NCBI GenBank assembly: GCA_938038785.1
Contig: CALHTB010000127.1
Location: forward strand, 1-42,469
DNA length: 42,469 bases
Direction: 5' to 3'
Source: an uncultured Acidimicrobiales bacterium
Lineage (GTDB): Bacteria; Actinomycetota; Acidimicrobiia; Acidimicrobiales; SHLQ01
Part shown: positions 23,040 to 30,920 of the stretch, piece by piece
How the letters are laid out: every line of letters starts with the position of its first letter
Position numbering within the stretch: the first letter of the stretch is position 1
The notes under the pieces: generated by a model
Seen by the model: only the letters and a program-made list of their open reading frames with translations
Databases searched by the model: none
What the model was told of the DNA's origin: nothing
Translations under genes and position numbers: made by a program

Positions 23040-24017
23040 TCAGCCTCCGATTTGGCTCATGTTGCGCTTCGGACGAATGAAATGCACGGTGTCGATGCCG
23101 TGGCCCGCCCACTTGTCGTGAACTGCGCCCTCGATGATGGCGGCGAGCTCGTCGTCGGTCGCTCCCCCACGCATTGCGTCGCGCAGGTTGTAATCGGTGA
23201 CCGCGAACAAGCAGTTTCGGAACTGGCCGTCCGCGGTGAGGCGGATGCGGTCACAGGTGTCGCAGAACTTTTCGGTGACGGTAGCGATGACGCCAACCTC
23301 GCCTTGTCCATCGAGGTAGCGATATCGCGTCGCCGGCGCCGACGTGCGTTCGATGGCCTCGATCGGGAACGCTTCGTGGATCTCTTCGATGACCCGTTGC
23401 AGAGGCACTACCCGGTCGGGGCCCCATTGCTCGTCGGCGTCGAGTGGCATGAACTCGATGAAGCGAACCATCACGCCCTTGTCGCGGCCGAAGCGAGCGA
23501 AGTCGACTATCTCGTCGTCATTGATGCCATTCATGAGCACGACGTTGATCTTGACCGGGTCGAAGCCGGCATCGATCGCCGCGTCGATTCCTTGGAGCAC
23601 ACGGTCGAGGTCGTCGCGGCGGGTGAGCTCGAGGAATCGATCGCGGTGGAGCGAATCGAGCGAGATGTTCAGACGGCGAAGGCCAGCTTCACGGAGGTCA
23701 TCGGCGACCAACGGCAGCGACACCCCGTTGGTGGTCATTGCCAGGTCGACGCCAAGGTCGGCCAACTTCCTCACCAAACGGCTGAGGTGAGCGCGAACGG
23801 TTGGTTCACCCCCGGTGAGGCGAATGCTGTCGACGTTGTAGCGCTCGACGGCAAGACGGGCGATGCGTTCGATCTCTTCGAAGGTCAGGAGACCGTCACG
23901 GGGCATCCACACCATGCCCTCTTCGGTCATGCAGTACTGGCAACGAAAGTTGCAGCGATCGGTGACAGCGATCCGTAGATCACGGTGCACACGCCCAAAG
24001 GTGTCGACCAGTTCCAT
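23040..24017 (-). CDS. moaA: GTP 3',8-cyclase (radical SAM)
   Basis: MoaA starts molybdenum cofactor synthesis by rearranging GTP. The 325 residues show the radical-SAM cluster C22-x3-C26-x2-C29 (TDRCNFRCQYC), the SAM-binding TGGEPTVR, and the C-terminal second Fe-S cluster motif FCDTCDRIRLTADGQFRNC. The protein ends in the conserved GG. All expected residues are present. The transcript looks leaderless, with TAGAGT six bases before the ATG. moaC follows after one base. On the other side, a repeat-bordered AbiEi-DUF559 gene separates it from divergent moeA. Confidence 0.96.
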   Translation of the reverse strand: MELVDTFGRVHRDLRIAVTDRCNFRCQYCMTEEGMVWMPRDGLLTFEEIERIARLAVERYNVDSIRLTGGEPTVRAHLSRLVRKLADLGVDLAMTTNGVSLPLVADDLREAGLRRLNISLDSLHRDRFLELTRRDDLDRVLQGIDAAIDAGFDPVKINVVLMNGINDDEIVDFARFGRDKGVMVRFIEFMPLDADEQWGPDRVVPLQRVIEEIHEAFPIEAIERTSAPATRYRYLDGQGEVGVIATVTEKFCDTCDRIRLTADGQFRNCLFAVTDYNLRDAMRGGATDDELAAIIEGAVHDKWAGHGIDTVHFIRPKRNMSQIGG

Positions 24018-24023
24018 TCACTA

Positions 24024-24029
24024 ACTCTA
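24024..24029 (-). promoter_or_regulatory. -10 element of a leaderless moaAC promoter
   Basis: Minus-strand TAGAGT ends six bases before the moaA ATG (24015-24017), matching the TANNNT-N6-start pattern seen at several other genes in this window. Confidence 0.5.
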
Positions 24030-24078
24030 CGACCTCAACGCCATCACAGGAAAGCCCTGTCACACCCCACCACTACTC

Positions 24079-24123
24079 TCGAATTTTGATCGCCGCTGGG
24101 CCTTAGCCGCCCACCATCGATCA
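24079..24123. repeat. Left border repeat of the AbiEi-DUF559 gene
   Basis: TCGAATTTTGATCG (24079-24092) is an exact inverted repeat of CGATCAAAATTCGA at 25100-25113. Next to it, the 26 bp 24098-24123 (starting GGGCCTTAGCCGCCCACC) repeat directly at 25080-25105 with two mismatches. Both copies can fold as GGGC/GCCC hairpins. They bracket the 24169-25071 gene. Confidence 0.65.
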
Positions 24124-24168
24124 CAGATCACTTCCCTCACCTCCAACAGACCAAAATCGAGGGAAAAC

Positions 24169-25071
24169 GTGCATGAGTTTTGGACCTTTGCATCTCTGCA
24201 CCACGGCGTCTTCAGTCGGGCTGAGGCCCGCACCTACGGCGTGAGCGATGACCAGCTGAAGCGGATGATTGCGCGTGGAGACGCCATTCGCATCTATCCA
24301 TCCACCTACCGGCTCGTGATGCATCAAGAAACTTGGTTCGCACGTGCTCGGGCGGCGACGGCTTCAACCAACGGCGTAATCAGCCATCGAGGCGCTGCCG
24401 CCTTGTGGGGAATTGACGGCTTCAAGTTTGGCCGAATCGAGCTAACGGTCGACTACAAGAAGCCAGTAACTCGGCCAAACATCACGATCCATCGAACCCG
24501 TCAGTTTGATCTCATCGACGCACATGAGCTCAACGGCTTGCCAGTTACCGGAGCTTCACGCACAATTCTCGACCTCTTTGCGGTCTTGCAACCCTCACAC
24601 ATGCAACTTGCCCTGGACGCAGCTCTGCGGATGAAACTCGTGGACTGGCCCGATCTGCGCAACGTCCTGGACGCACACTCAGAACACGGACGCGACGGGT
24701 GCGGCAAGATTCGAGCCTTCCTCGACGCCGTCGATACGTCGGCTCGGGTTCCCGACAGCCGCTGGAACCGACAGGTAGCCAGTGCCTTCTTCGACGCTGG
24801 CCTTCCAGAGCCTCGCCTCGAGTTCGAGGTCCGACGTAGTGACGGAAGTTTCGTTGCCCGGGTTGATCTTGCGTATCCGCGACATCGAGTCGCAATTGAA
24901 CTCGACAGTGTGCGTTGGCATCACAATCAAAAGTCGTTCGAAGCCGACCCGCGGCGAAAGAACGCTCTATTGCTCGAGGGATGGCGGGTTCTGACGTTCA
25001 CCTGGTCAGACTTCACAAATCATCGCGACCAGATGATCGCCACCGTGCGAGCAGCGCTGGACGATCTGTGA
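24169..25071 (+). CDS. AbiEi-type winged-helix plus DUF559 (PD-(D/E)XK nuclease-like) protein
   Basis: The 300-residue product has an N-terminal AbiEi-antitoxin-like winged helix (FSRAEARTYGVSDDQLKRMI, 15-34, with RGDAIRIYPSTYRL after it). A central region follows with SHRGAAALWGI and GASRTILDLFAVL, and then a C-terminal DUF559/Vsr-like nuclease fold with Asp233, Glu244 and Asp246 (RVDLAYPRHRVAIELD) and EGWRVLTFTWSD. This family is common in actinobacteria as solitary genes; no AbiEii toxin partner is next to it. Its role is not established; mobility or defence is often guessed. The start is a GTG with GAGGG about 5 nt upstream. It sits in the moaA-moeA gap between border repeats. Confidence 0.8.
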   Translation: MHEFWTFASLHHGVFSRAEARTYGVSDDQLKRMIARGDAIRIYPSTYRLVMHQETWFARARAATASTNGVISHRGAAALWGIDGFKFGRIELTVDYKKPVTRPNITIHRTRQFDLIDAHELNGLPVTGASRTILDLFAVLQPSHMQLALDAALRMKLVDWPDLRNVLDAHSEHGRDGCGKIRAFLDAVDTSARVPDSRWNRQVASAFFDAGLPEPRLEFEVRRSDGSFVARVDLAYPRHRVAIELDSVRWHHNQKSFEADPRRKNALLLEGWRVLTFTWSDFTNHRDQMIATVRAALDDL

Positions 25072-25079
25072 TTACTGGT

Positions 25080-25113
25080 GGGCCTCAGCAGCCCACCATC
25101 GATCAAAATTCGA
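25080..25113. repeat. Right border repeat of the AbiEi-DUF559 gene
   Basis: 25080-25105 is the second copy of the 26-bp direct repeat, and 25100-25113 (CGATCAAAATTCGA) is the inverted partner of 24079-24092. GGTGGGC-N7-GCCCACC (25077-25097) is a 7-bp hairpin just after the stop and could terminate the AbiEi-DUF559 transcript. The repeat ends 5 bp before the moeA -10. Confidence 0.65.
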
Positions 25114-25117
25114 CAGG

Positions 25118-25123
25118 TACGAT
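25118..25123 (+). promoter_or_regulatory. -10 element of a leaderless moeA promoter
   Basis: TACGAT ends six bases before the GTG start of moeA at 25130. The out-of-frame ATG at 25122 is followed by a stop after two codons, so it is not a moeA start. Confidence 0.5.
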
Positions 25124-25129
25124 GGCGGG

Positions 25130-26329
25130 GTGATTCCTCTCTCCGAAGCTCGTGAGTTTGTGTTGTCGAAGTGTAAGCCGGGGCCGATGGTGACGGTTCC
25201 CGTCGATGACGCCGCCGATTTGGTCACCTCGTCGGACCTGGCGGCAGTTGGTCCGATCCCGCCGTTCGACAACACCGCCATGGATGGGTTTGCCGTCCGT
25301 GCGGCCGACGTGGCCGACGCCCCAGTAACCCTTGAGATGATCGGAACTATCGCGGCCGGTGGTGCACCCGACATGACCGTCGGCGAGGGCCAAGCCGTTC
25401 GAATCATGACCGGCGCGCCGATGCCCCCCGGAGCCGATGCAGTCGTCATGGTCGAGCTCACCGAAATGGCCGAAGACGAATCGAGCGTCGACGTGGCCGA
25501 ATCGGTGCCTGTCGGCAACCACATCCGCCCGACCGGCGACGACGTGCAGGCAGGCCAGATCGTGTTCGCTGCGGGCACGCACCTGCGCCCAGCCCACCTC
25601 GGGGTGTGTACATCGATTGGGGTGTACGACATTCCGGTGTTTGCCCGTCCACGGCTGGGTGTCATCTCGACCGGTGACGAGCTGGTCGATGGCCCCCGTC
25701 CGCTTGGCATTGGCCAAATCCATGATTCGAATCGCCACACGTTGCTTGCGCTCGTGGCTGCAATGGGAGCAACCCCGGTGGACCTCGGCCTCGTGCCTGA
25801 CGACGAAGACCAGATCCGCACCGCAATGACCAACGCTGCCGATTCGTGCGACGCAGTTATCACCAGCGGCGGCGTGTCGATGGGCGACTTCGACTACGTG
25901 AAGAAGGTGCTCACCGAGATTGGCGACATGCGCTGGATGCAGGTGGCCATCAAGCCCGCAAAACCCCTGGCCTTTGGCACGGTCAACGGCACACCAATCT
26001 TCGGCCTACCCGGCAACCCGGTGTCGTCGATGGTGTCGTTCGAGCTGTTCGCCCGCCCCGGCATCCGCAAGATGATGGGCCATGACGAGCCATTAGTTCC
26101 ATCGGTCCCGGCACTCGCGGGTGCCGACATGAACCGTGGCCCCGACGGCAAAACCCACTTCGCCCGCGTCCACGCAACGCTGCGCGAAGACGGCCGTTAC
26201 GAGGCCAGCTTCTCGGGCGGCCAAGGCAGCCACCAGCTGTCGGCAATGGCCGCAGCAAACGCTCTCGCCATCGTCCCCAGCGGCGACGGTATCAAGCAGG
26301 GCGAACCCGTCGACCTCTTGATGTTGTAA
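25130..26329 (+). CDS. moeA: Molybdopterin molybdenumtransferase
   Basis: MoeA inserts molybdate into adenylylated molybdopterin. The 399-residue protein starts MIPLSEAREFVLSKC and has PPFDNTAMDGFAVRAAD, the GEAVRIMTGAPMPPGADAVV-like segment (G85-V105 region), GVISTGDEL, ITSGGVSMGDFDYVK and IFGLPGNPVSSMVSFELF. It ends with the short domain IV (GSHQLSAMAAANALAIVP). The GTG start lies six bases after TACGAT and no Shine-Dalgarno is present, so the mRNA is probably leaderless. It belongs with moaC and moaA on the other side of the inserted AbiEi-DUF559 gene. Confidence 0.95.
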   Translation: MIPLSEAREFVLSKCKPGPMVTVPVDDAADLVTSSDLAAVGPIPPFDNTAMDGFAVRAADVADAPVTLEMIGTIAAGGAPDMTVGEGQAVRIMTGAPMPPGADAVVMVELTEMAEDESSVDVAESVPVGNHIRPTGDDVQAGQIVFAAGTHLRPAHLGVCTSIGVYDIPVFARPRLGVISTGDELVDGPRPLGIGQIHDSNRHTLLALVAAMGATPVDLGLVPDDEDQIRTAMTNAADSCDAVITSGGVSMGDFDYVKKVLTEIGDMRWMQVAIKPAKPLAFGTVNGTPIFGLPGNPVSSMVSFELFARPGIRKMMGHDEPLVPSVPALAGADMNRGPDGKTHFARVHATLREDGRYEASFSGGQGSHQLSAMAAANALAIVPSGDGIKQGEPVDLLML

Positions 26330-26360
26330 ATCAGCTGTCGCTTCCGCCTAGCCGGCGGCG

Positions 26361-26532
26361 AGGCCTGTTTGTAGGCGGCTGGTGCTCGCGCAGCGGCGTT
26401 TGCCAGCAGAACACGATTGGACTTCTCCCTACGTACAGGGACCGCTTACTGCTCTTCCCGTGCACTCGGTCAGTCACGGCCGGTTGCAAGGCCTGCTTGT
26501 AGGCGGCTGGTGCTCGCGCAGCGCCGTTTGTC
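26361..26532. repeat. Pair of 44-bp direct repeats between moeA and galU
   Basis: 26361-26404 and 26489-26532 are the same 44-bp sequence (starting AGGCCTG, containing GTAGGCGGCTGGTGCTCGCG) with three differences, 128 bp apart. The spacer holds TCCCT-N6-AGGGA. The 282-bp gap lies between convergent moeA and galU. Short ORFs across it only translate the repeat; I see no gene. Confidence 0.75.
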
Positions 26533-26611
26533 GGCACCTGTCCTTGGTGCGTATAGGCACACGTGTTTTAGCTTGCGCGGCTTTTGGGTCAGACCCTCAT
26601 GGTCATCGGGG

Positions 26612-27487
26612 CTACAAATTGGCGGCGGTTTGCTTGATGAGTTCGGCGAAGTCGGCGCCTAGTTCTGGGTGTTGGAGGCCGAGTTCGACTTGAGCTCGAA
26701 GGAAGTCGAGCTTTTGGCCCGCGTCCCAGCTGCCCGAGTTGTCGATGACGCCGTAGAGGCCGCTGCCGTTTGCGATCTGAGCCATTGCGTCGGTGAGCTG
26801 AATCTCATTACCGACGCCCGGTGTGGTCTTGTGGAGGTATTCGAAGATGTCGGGCGTGAACAGGTAACGACCCATCACGACCCGGTTCGACGGGGCGTCC
26901 TCCATTGCGGGCTTCTCGACGATGTGTGGAATCTTCACGATGCCATCGGCGACGTCTTCGGTGGCCGCACAGCCGTAGCTGCTGACCTCGTCCATCGGCA
27001 CTTCGCGAAGCGCAACGTTCGACGCGCCATACGTTTCGAACGCATCGACCATCGACTTGACGGTGCCGCCACGAGAGACCATGAGTTCGTCGGGAAGCAG
27101 CACGACGAACGGTTCGTCACCAACATGCTGTTCGGCCATGAGCACGGCGTGACCAAGCCCGAGGGGCTGACCCTGACGGGTGAAATGGAACTTGGCCATC
27201 TCGGCAATAGCGATGACCTCCGCGAGCGGCTCGGTCTTGCCCTTGCGCTCGAGCAGTGTTTCGAGCTCGAAGTTGCGATCGAAGTGATCTTCAAGCGCCT
27301 TCTTTGCCGTGCCGGTGATTATCAAGATGTCATCGATCCCGGCGGCTACGGCCTCTTCCACGACGTATTGAATCGCAGGCTTATCCACGATCGTCAACAT
27401 CTCTTTGGGTTGAGCCTTTGTTGCTGGCAGGAAGCGGGTTCCGAGCCCAGCTGCGGGGATAACCGCTTTGCGAACACGTGAAGTCAT
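26612..27487 (-). CDS. galU: UTP-glucose-1-phosphate uridylyltransferase
   Basis: GalU makes UDP-glucose from UTP and glucose-1-phosphate. The 291 residues begin with the nucleotide-binding PAAGLGTRFLPATKAQPKEM (11-30) and include KPAIQYVVEEAVAAGI, GLGHAVLMAEQHVGDEPF, LLPDEL, VEKP and GRYLFTPDIFEYL. Length is normal. It lies 58 bp downstream of plsY on the same strand and may share its transcript. The product would feed cell-envelope glycans and, possibly, sugar acids handled by the glucuronokinase-like protein. Confidence 0.95.
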   Translation of the reverse strand: MTSRVRKAVIPAAGLGTRFLPATKAQPKEMLTIVDKPAIQYVVEEAVAAGIDDILIITGTAKKALEDHFDRNFELETLLERKGKTEPLAEVIAIAEMAKFHFTRQGQPLGLGHAVLMAEQHVGDEPFVVLLPDELMVSRGGTVKSMVDAFETYGASNVALREVPMDEVSSYGCAATEDVADGIVKIPHIVEKPAMEDAPSNRVVMGRYLFTPDIFEYLHKTTPGVGNEIQLTDAMAQIANGSGLYGVIDNSGSWDAGQKLDFLRAQVELGLQHPELGADFAELIKQTAANL

Positions 27488-27545
27488 GGGGGCCTTTCGA
27501 AGTCATCAGTGCCCTTCAAGAGCACAGATGCCTTTCGGTGACTCG

Positions 27546-28136
27546 CTACCCGACCTTAAGTTCTTGCCCCGATAGTAGTCGTCCGATGTTCGAGCGATGT
27601 CGGAAGACGATCACCGCCGTGATGATTGCGGAAGCAACGATCTCCAGTTGGTCTTCGTGCAACACAACGACACCAACGAAGGTAAGTCCGGTAATCACCA
27701 ACGAACCGACCGATGCTCGCTTTGTGAGCTTGACCACAACTATGAACACCGGCACCAAAACAAGGCCAAGGTAGGGAAACAGCGGCAACGAGCCGCCACC
27801 GCCGGTTGCCACACCCTTGCCGCCATTGCGCCATCGCGCAAAGGGGATCACGTGGCCCACGGTGGCCGCCGCCCATACCCCCGCAGCCCAGGCCCGGTCG
27901 TCGAGAATCCACATCGTGGCCAGGACCGGTAGAAAGCCTTTGAGCACGTCGATTACCACGGTGATGAGGCCATATGCCGCGCCGGAGGTTCGGTAGACGT
28001 TGGAGGCGCCCGGATTCCCGGACCCTTCCTTGGAATGGTCGTGGCCCGAAATCATGCCAACTGCGCTCGCGGTGGGAAACGAGCCCGCGAAGTACGCCGC
28101 TACGAGCAACGCCACGCCAATGACCGTTTCAGACAC
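27546..28136 (-). CDS. plsY: Glycerol-3-phosphate acyltransferase PlsY
   Basis: PlsY transfers acyl groups from acyl phosphate to glycerol-3-phosphate in the membrane, the first step of phospholipid synthesis. The 196-residue protein has five or so membrane helices and the three conserved loops: GSFPTA early, GSGNPGASNVYRTSG (38-52), and GHVIPFARWRNGGKGVAT followed by FRHRSNIGRLLSGQE at the end. The GTG start has a TAACAT -10 (28143-28148, minus) six bases upstream. It is divergent from the fmdB gene across 73 bp. Confidence 0.95.
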   Translation of the reverse strand: MSETVIGVALLVAAYFAGSFPTASAVGMISGHDHSKEGSGNPGASNVYRTSGAAYGLITVVIDVLKGFLPVLATMWILDDRAWAAGVWAAATVGHVIPFARWRNGGKGVATGGGGSLPLFPYLGLVLVPVFIVVVKLTKRASVGSLVITGLTFVGVVVLHEDQLEIVASAIITAVIVFRHRSNIGRLLSGQELKVG

Positions 28137-28209
28137 GACCTCATGTTACAGGTTGTGGTTGGGCCGAACGGGGCCAATACTTCAATCGGCCTTTGGAGAG
28201 ATCGAACGT

Positions 28210-28548
28210 ATGCCTACATATCAATACCGCTGCAAGCAGTGTGGAGAAGAGTTCGAGAAGGTGCAGTCCTTCTCCGACGACTCCACGCCGAAGTGCCCAT
28301 CATGTGGCACCCGCTCGAAGAAGAACATCTCGAAGGTGTTCGGTGCTGTGGGCATCACGTTCAAGGGCAGCGGCTTCTACAAGAACGATCACGGCAAGAA
28401 GAGTCCGTCTTCGGGATCTTCCAGCTCGTCGTCATCTGATTCGACGTCATCGAAGTCGTCTGACTCGGGATCAAAGTCGGATTCGAGCGCAAAATCAGAA
28501 TCCAGTTCGGGTTCGAGCAGCGATTCATCGTCAAGCTCGTCGGACTAG
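28210..28548 (+). CDS. FmdB-family zinc-ribbon protein with serine-rich tail
   Basis: This 112-residue protein starts MPTYQYRCKQCGEEFEKVQS and has a second pair CPSCG, giving a C-x2-C and C-x2-C zinc ribbon of the FmdB/CxxC_CxxC_SSSS family. From about residue 64 the protein is a low-complexity tail of Ser with Lys, Asp and Gly, probably unfolded. Function is unknown; the family is often annotated as a putative regulator. I chose the ATG at 28210, the family start, with GGAGAG 9 nt upstream. Its TAG stop shares CTAG with the convergent SAF gene. Confidence 0.9.
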   Translation: MPTYQYRCKQCGEEFEKVQSFSDDSTPKCPSCGTRSKKNISKVFGAVGITFKGSGFYKNDHGKKSPSSGSSSSSSSDSTSSKSSDSGSKSDSSAKSESSSGSSSDSSSSSSD

Positions 28549-29192
28549 CGCCTGGCCACAATTACCTGCCCCGACGCTGAAGCTCGGGCCAGCATGGCCA
28601 CATCTGACGAGTTCACCGCAACGGTGACGTCGTCCTCGCCGACATCAACAACGACGGCATGATCGATGGCGTGGGGTTCACCGGATTGCCCAAGAATGTC
28701 AAACACGACATACAGCTCGACGTGGTCACCCACACCGAGCTTTGGGATTCCTGGACCAAGAGGCAGACTGACCGCTCGTTGGCCTACCTCGAGAGGCAAT
28801 GCATGACCAGTGCTGGCCAAATCGCGCCGGGTGACAATGTCACCAGGTTCCAACGGGCGAGCGGCGTGGTCGCCTCCGCCCACCGGAGATCCAAGGGCGT
28901 CCTCGGGCACGAAAGCGGCGGGTCGTGCAGCGAGCTCGACGCGTCCGCTCAGCTCATCGCCAACGGCAAGCGCTTGGGTAACGACGAGGACATCGGTCGT
29001 TTCACCCCAGGTGGATTGGGCGGCGCTCGCCTGTGCTCGAGCTCCGAGAACCACGGAACCGACAAGCACCGCCAGTCCTACGAGCACCACATTTCGGAAC
29101 ACATGGTGCTGGCTAATACGGCTGCGCAGCCGCGCCACTCGAAGCCGGACCCCAAAAGGAACCCAGCGCCATGGTTGACGAAGAATCGTCAC
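28545..29192 (-). CDS. SAF-domain (CpaB/RcpC-like) single-pass membrane protein
   Basis: This 215-residue protein has a basic N-terminus, one membrane helix (about residues 34-51, NVVLVGLAVLVGSVVLGA) and an outer SAF domain with VLVVTQALAVGDELSG, ARPLEPGDIVTRRDL and GQRAVSLPLG. This recalls CpaB-type pilus assembly proteins, but no other pilus genes are nearby, so pilus assembly is not supported here. The start is a GTG. Actinobacteria commonly keep this type of gene convergent with fmdB, as here. Confidence 0.75.
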   Translation of the reverse strand: MTILRQPWRWVPFGVRLRVARLRSRISQHHVFRNVVLVGLAVLVGSVVLGARAQASAAQSTWGETTDVLVVTQALAVGDELSGRVELAARPAAFVPEDALGSPVGGGDHAARPLEPGDIVTRRDLASTGHALPLEVGQRAVSLPLGPGIPKLGVGDHVELYVVFDILGQSGEPHAIDHAVVVDVGEDDVTVAVNSSDVAMLARASASGQVIVARR

Positions 29193-29249
29193 GACACATC
29201 CTCAGTTTCATGAGAGCACGAGGGGAAGTCGTTGACGTAAACGTAGCCG

Positions 29250-30833
29250 CTATTTGCATCCGGGGAGGAATTCGGCGATCTGACCGGTGACCGTCTCCCA
29301 GCCAACGAAATCGTCGAGCGACTGATCAGCAGGAATGGTTGAAGCCTGTGCAATCGCAGCGCAGCGAGCAACCTCGACCGTCTCACCATTCGCGAGATGC
29401 GCAACCGCTGCTTCGTGCGCAACGATCAACGGCATGATCGTACCGAAGCGCTGATCGGCCGGATTACCGATGGGTTCGCACAAGTCGAGCATGGCCTCGT
29501 TGTTGACCAGGCTGTGGTCGCCTTTAACGCTGGCCTCGTCGAGGACGCCGATGAACTCAGCCCCCTCCGATTCAGTTTCAAAGAAGATCGAGAACCGAGC
29601 GCACGTCCTGCCCGAGACGTCGACGATGGCAAAGGCATCGTCGTCGTAGCCAATCAGCGCATCGAACGCGGCTTCGGTGCCAACGATCGGAGCCAGCGCT
29701 TGGAACCATGTGAGGGCTCCGAGGTCACCTACGGCTCCATCAGAACTCTCCGGCACGGTCATGTCTTCGATGGCGTCAAATGTTGAGAACTGTTGATCGC
29801 CGAGCACGTCGACCAGTCGGTCGGTCGTTCCGAGGTTCTTGGCTCGCAAGAGCTCGTTGACCTTCTCGACTCCTTGGGTCGCCACGATCGACTCGACCAG
29901 TGGTGTCCCGATCTCGTAGGACGCGTAGAAGGACGTCGCAAAGAAGCTGTCCCCTGGGTCGTCGAAGGTAGCATCGGGGTCGTAGCCGATTGCATCGAGG
30001 TAGTCGTTCTGAAACGCCTCGGGCTGGGCCCAATACCACGCAAGCGCGATTCGTTCGGCGTCGCCTTCGATGAGGGTGGTTCGTGCGGCCATGTCGTCGT
30101 CGGTTTCGAAAATCCCCGAGCCGCCCAACATCCCGTTCTGGTGCTGCAAGGCATGGGTGAGTTCGTGCACGATGGTGACGCTCAGCTCGATATCGCTTGA
30201 GCCTTCGGGCAGCACGATCGTCTCGCTCCACGGCTCGTAGAACGCGCCTGCGTTCTCCGACAACGTGTCGTTGAGCTCTTGGTCCAGCGTGACATCGGGG
30301 TTGGGGTCTACCAGCCCGAGTAGCCGATAGGCCTCAGTCCAAGGGTCTACCTGTTCAGAGTTCGCGGGGGTAGCTGGCCGTTCGGCTTCCAACTCGGCGG
30401 AAATGTCGGCCCATCGAACGTCGACCGGTTCTGAGAATTCGAGGCCGCGCTCGGCCTCGACGAAGGCGACGTAGGGCTCGAGCGCCGGATCCCACGACTT
30501 CTCGCCGAACGCCCGCAGGCCAGCGAGCGGAACTACAGCGAACAGCACGGCAACAGCGGCGAGGAAGATCCGTCGGCCGAGCGTGGGGATGTCGAGCCCA
30601 CCGGTTGTCTCGACTGGTTGCCATTGTTGCCAGTGGTCGGGTTGGCCGGGTTTGCTCTGTGTCGGTGGAGGAGGGAGCTGGACCTGCGGCGCGTGGCCAT
30701 GGCGGGAAGTAGAGGGAGGCGGCGGCGGTGGTGGTGGAGGAGGAGGAGGAGGCGGCGGCGGCGGGTAGGACACACCAGAAGCTTGTGGAGGGTGGCCCCA
30801 CGGCGTTTGATTGTCGGGCTCCACCGAAGACAT
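29250..30833 (-). CDS. Membrane-anchored HExxH metallopeptidase-like protein with poly-proline N-terminus
   Basis: This 527-residue protein has a cytoplasmic proline-rich N-terminus including 17 consecutive prolines (24-40) and one membrane helix (about 88-106). A large outside domain has the zinc motif HELTH (223-227; TIVHELTHALQHQ) and a possible third ligand in IEGDAE (Glu256). It is likely a zinc peptidase, but no substrate or named family is certain. The proline run is coded by a GGN-type microsatellite at about 30714-30764 and could vary in length. Four Cys residues lie in the C-terminal half. The SAF gene follows 57 bp downstream. Confidence 0.75.
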   Translation of the reverse strand: MSSVEPDNQTPWGHPPQASGVSYPPPPPPPPPPPPPPPPPSTSRHGHAPQVQLPPPPTQSKPGQPDHWQQWQPVETTGGLDIPTLGRRIFLAAVAVLFAVVPLAGLRAFGEKSWDPALEPYVAFVEAERGLEFSEPVDVRWADISAELEAERPATPANSEQVDPWTEAYRLLGLVDPNPDVTLDQELNDTLSENAGAFYEPWSETIVLPEGSSDIELSVTIVHELTHALQHQNGMLGGSGIFETDDDMAARTTLIEGDAERIALAWYWAQPEAFQNDYLDAIGYDPDATFDDPGDSFFATSFYASYEIGTPLVESIVATQGVEKVNELLRAKNLGTTDRLVDVLGDQQFSTFDAIEDMTVPESSDGAVGDLGALTWFQALAPIVGTEAAFDALIGYDDDAFAIVDVSGRTCARFSIFFETESEGAEFIGVLDEASVKGDHSLVNNEAMLDLCEPIGNPADQRFGTIMPLIVAHEAAVAHLANGETVEVARCAAIAQASTIPADQSLDDFVGWETVTGQIAEFLPGCK

Positions 30834-30880
30834 ACCTAGTGGTCGACGTACTCAACCCTCGGCTTGATTAGGTAGAACGG

Positions 30881-30920
30881 CCCAGCGGCTAGCTGATTGT
30901 GCCAGCGGTTAGCTGATTGT
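30881..30920. repeat. 20-bp tandem duplication over the uppP stop codon
   Basis: CCAGCGGCTAGCTGATTGT (30882-30900) repeats as CCAGCGGTTAGCTGATTGT (30902-30920), one base different, in tandem with a 20-bp period. The uppP stop (TAA, 30909-30911) lies in one copy; the other copy has TAG at the equivalent place. Confidence 0.7.

Noticed and set aside
26382-26693. ORFs across the 44-bp repeats near galU
   Set aside because: They translate the two repeat copies and then run into galU antisense; no start signal or motif supports a gene.
28545-29192. Pilus (Tad/Flp) locus based on the CpaB-like SAF protein
   Set aside because: No other pilus gene is present; the gene is a common solitary neighbour of fmdB in actinobacteria.
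30583-30768. Poly-glycine ORF on the plus strand
   Set aside because: It is the antisense of the proline-coding GGN microsatellite of the metallopeptidase.
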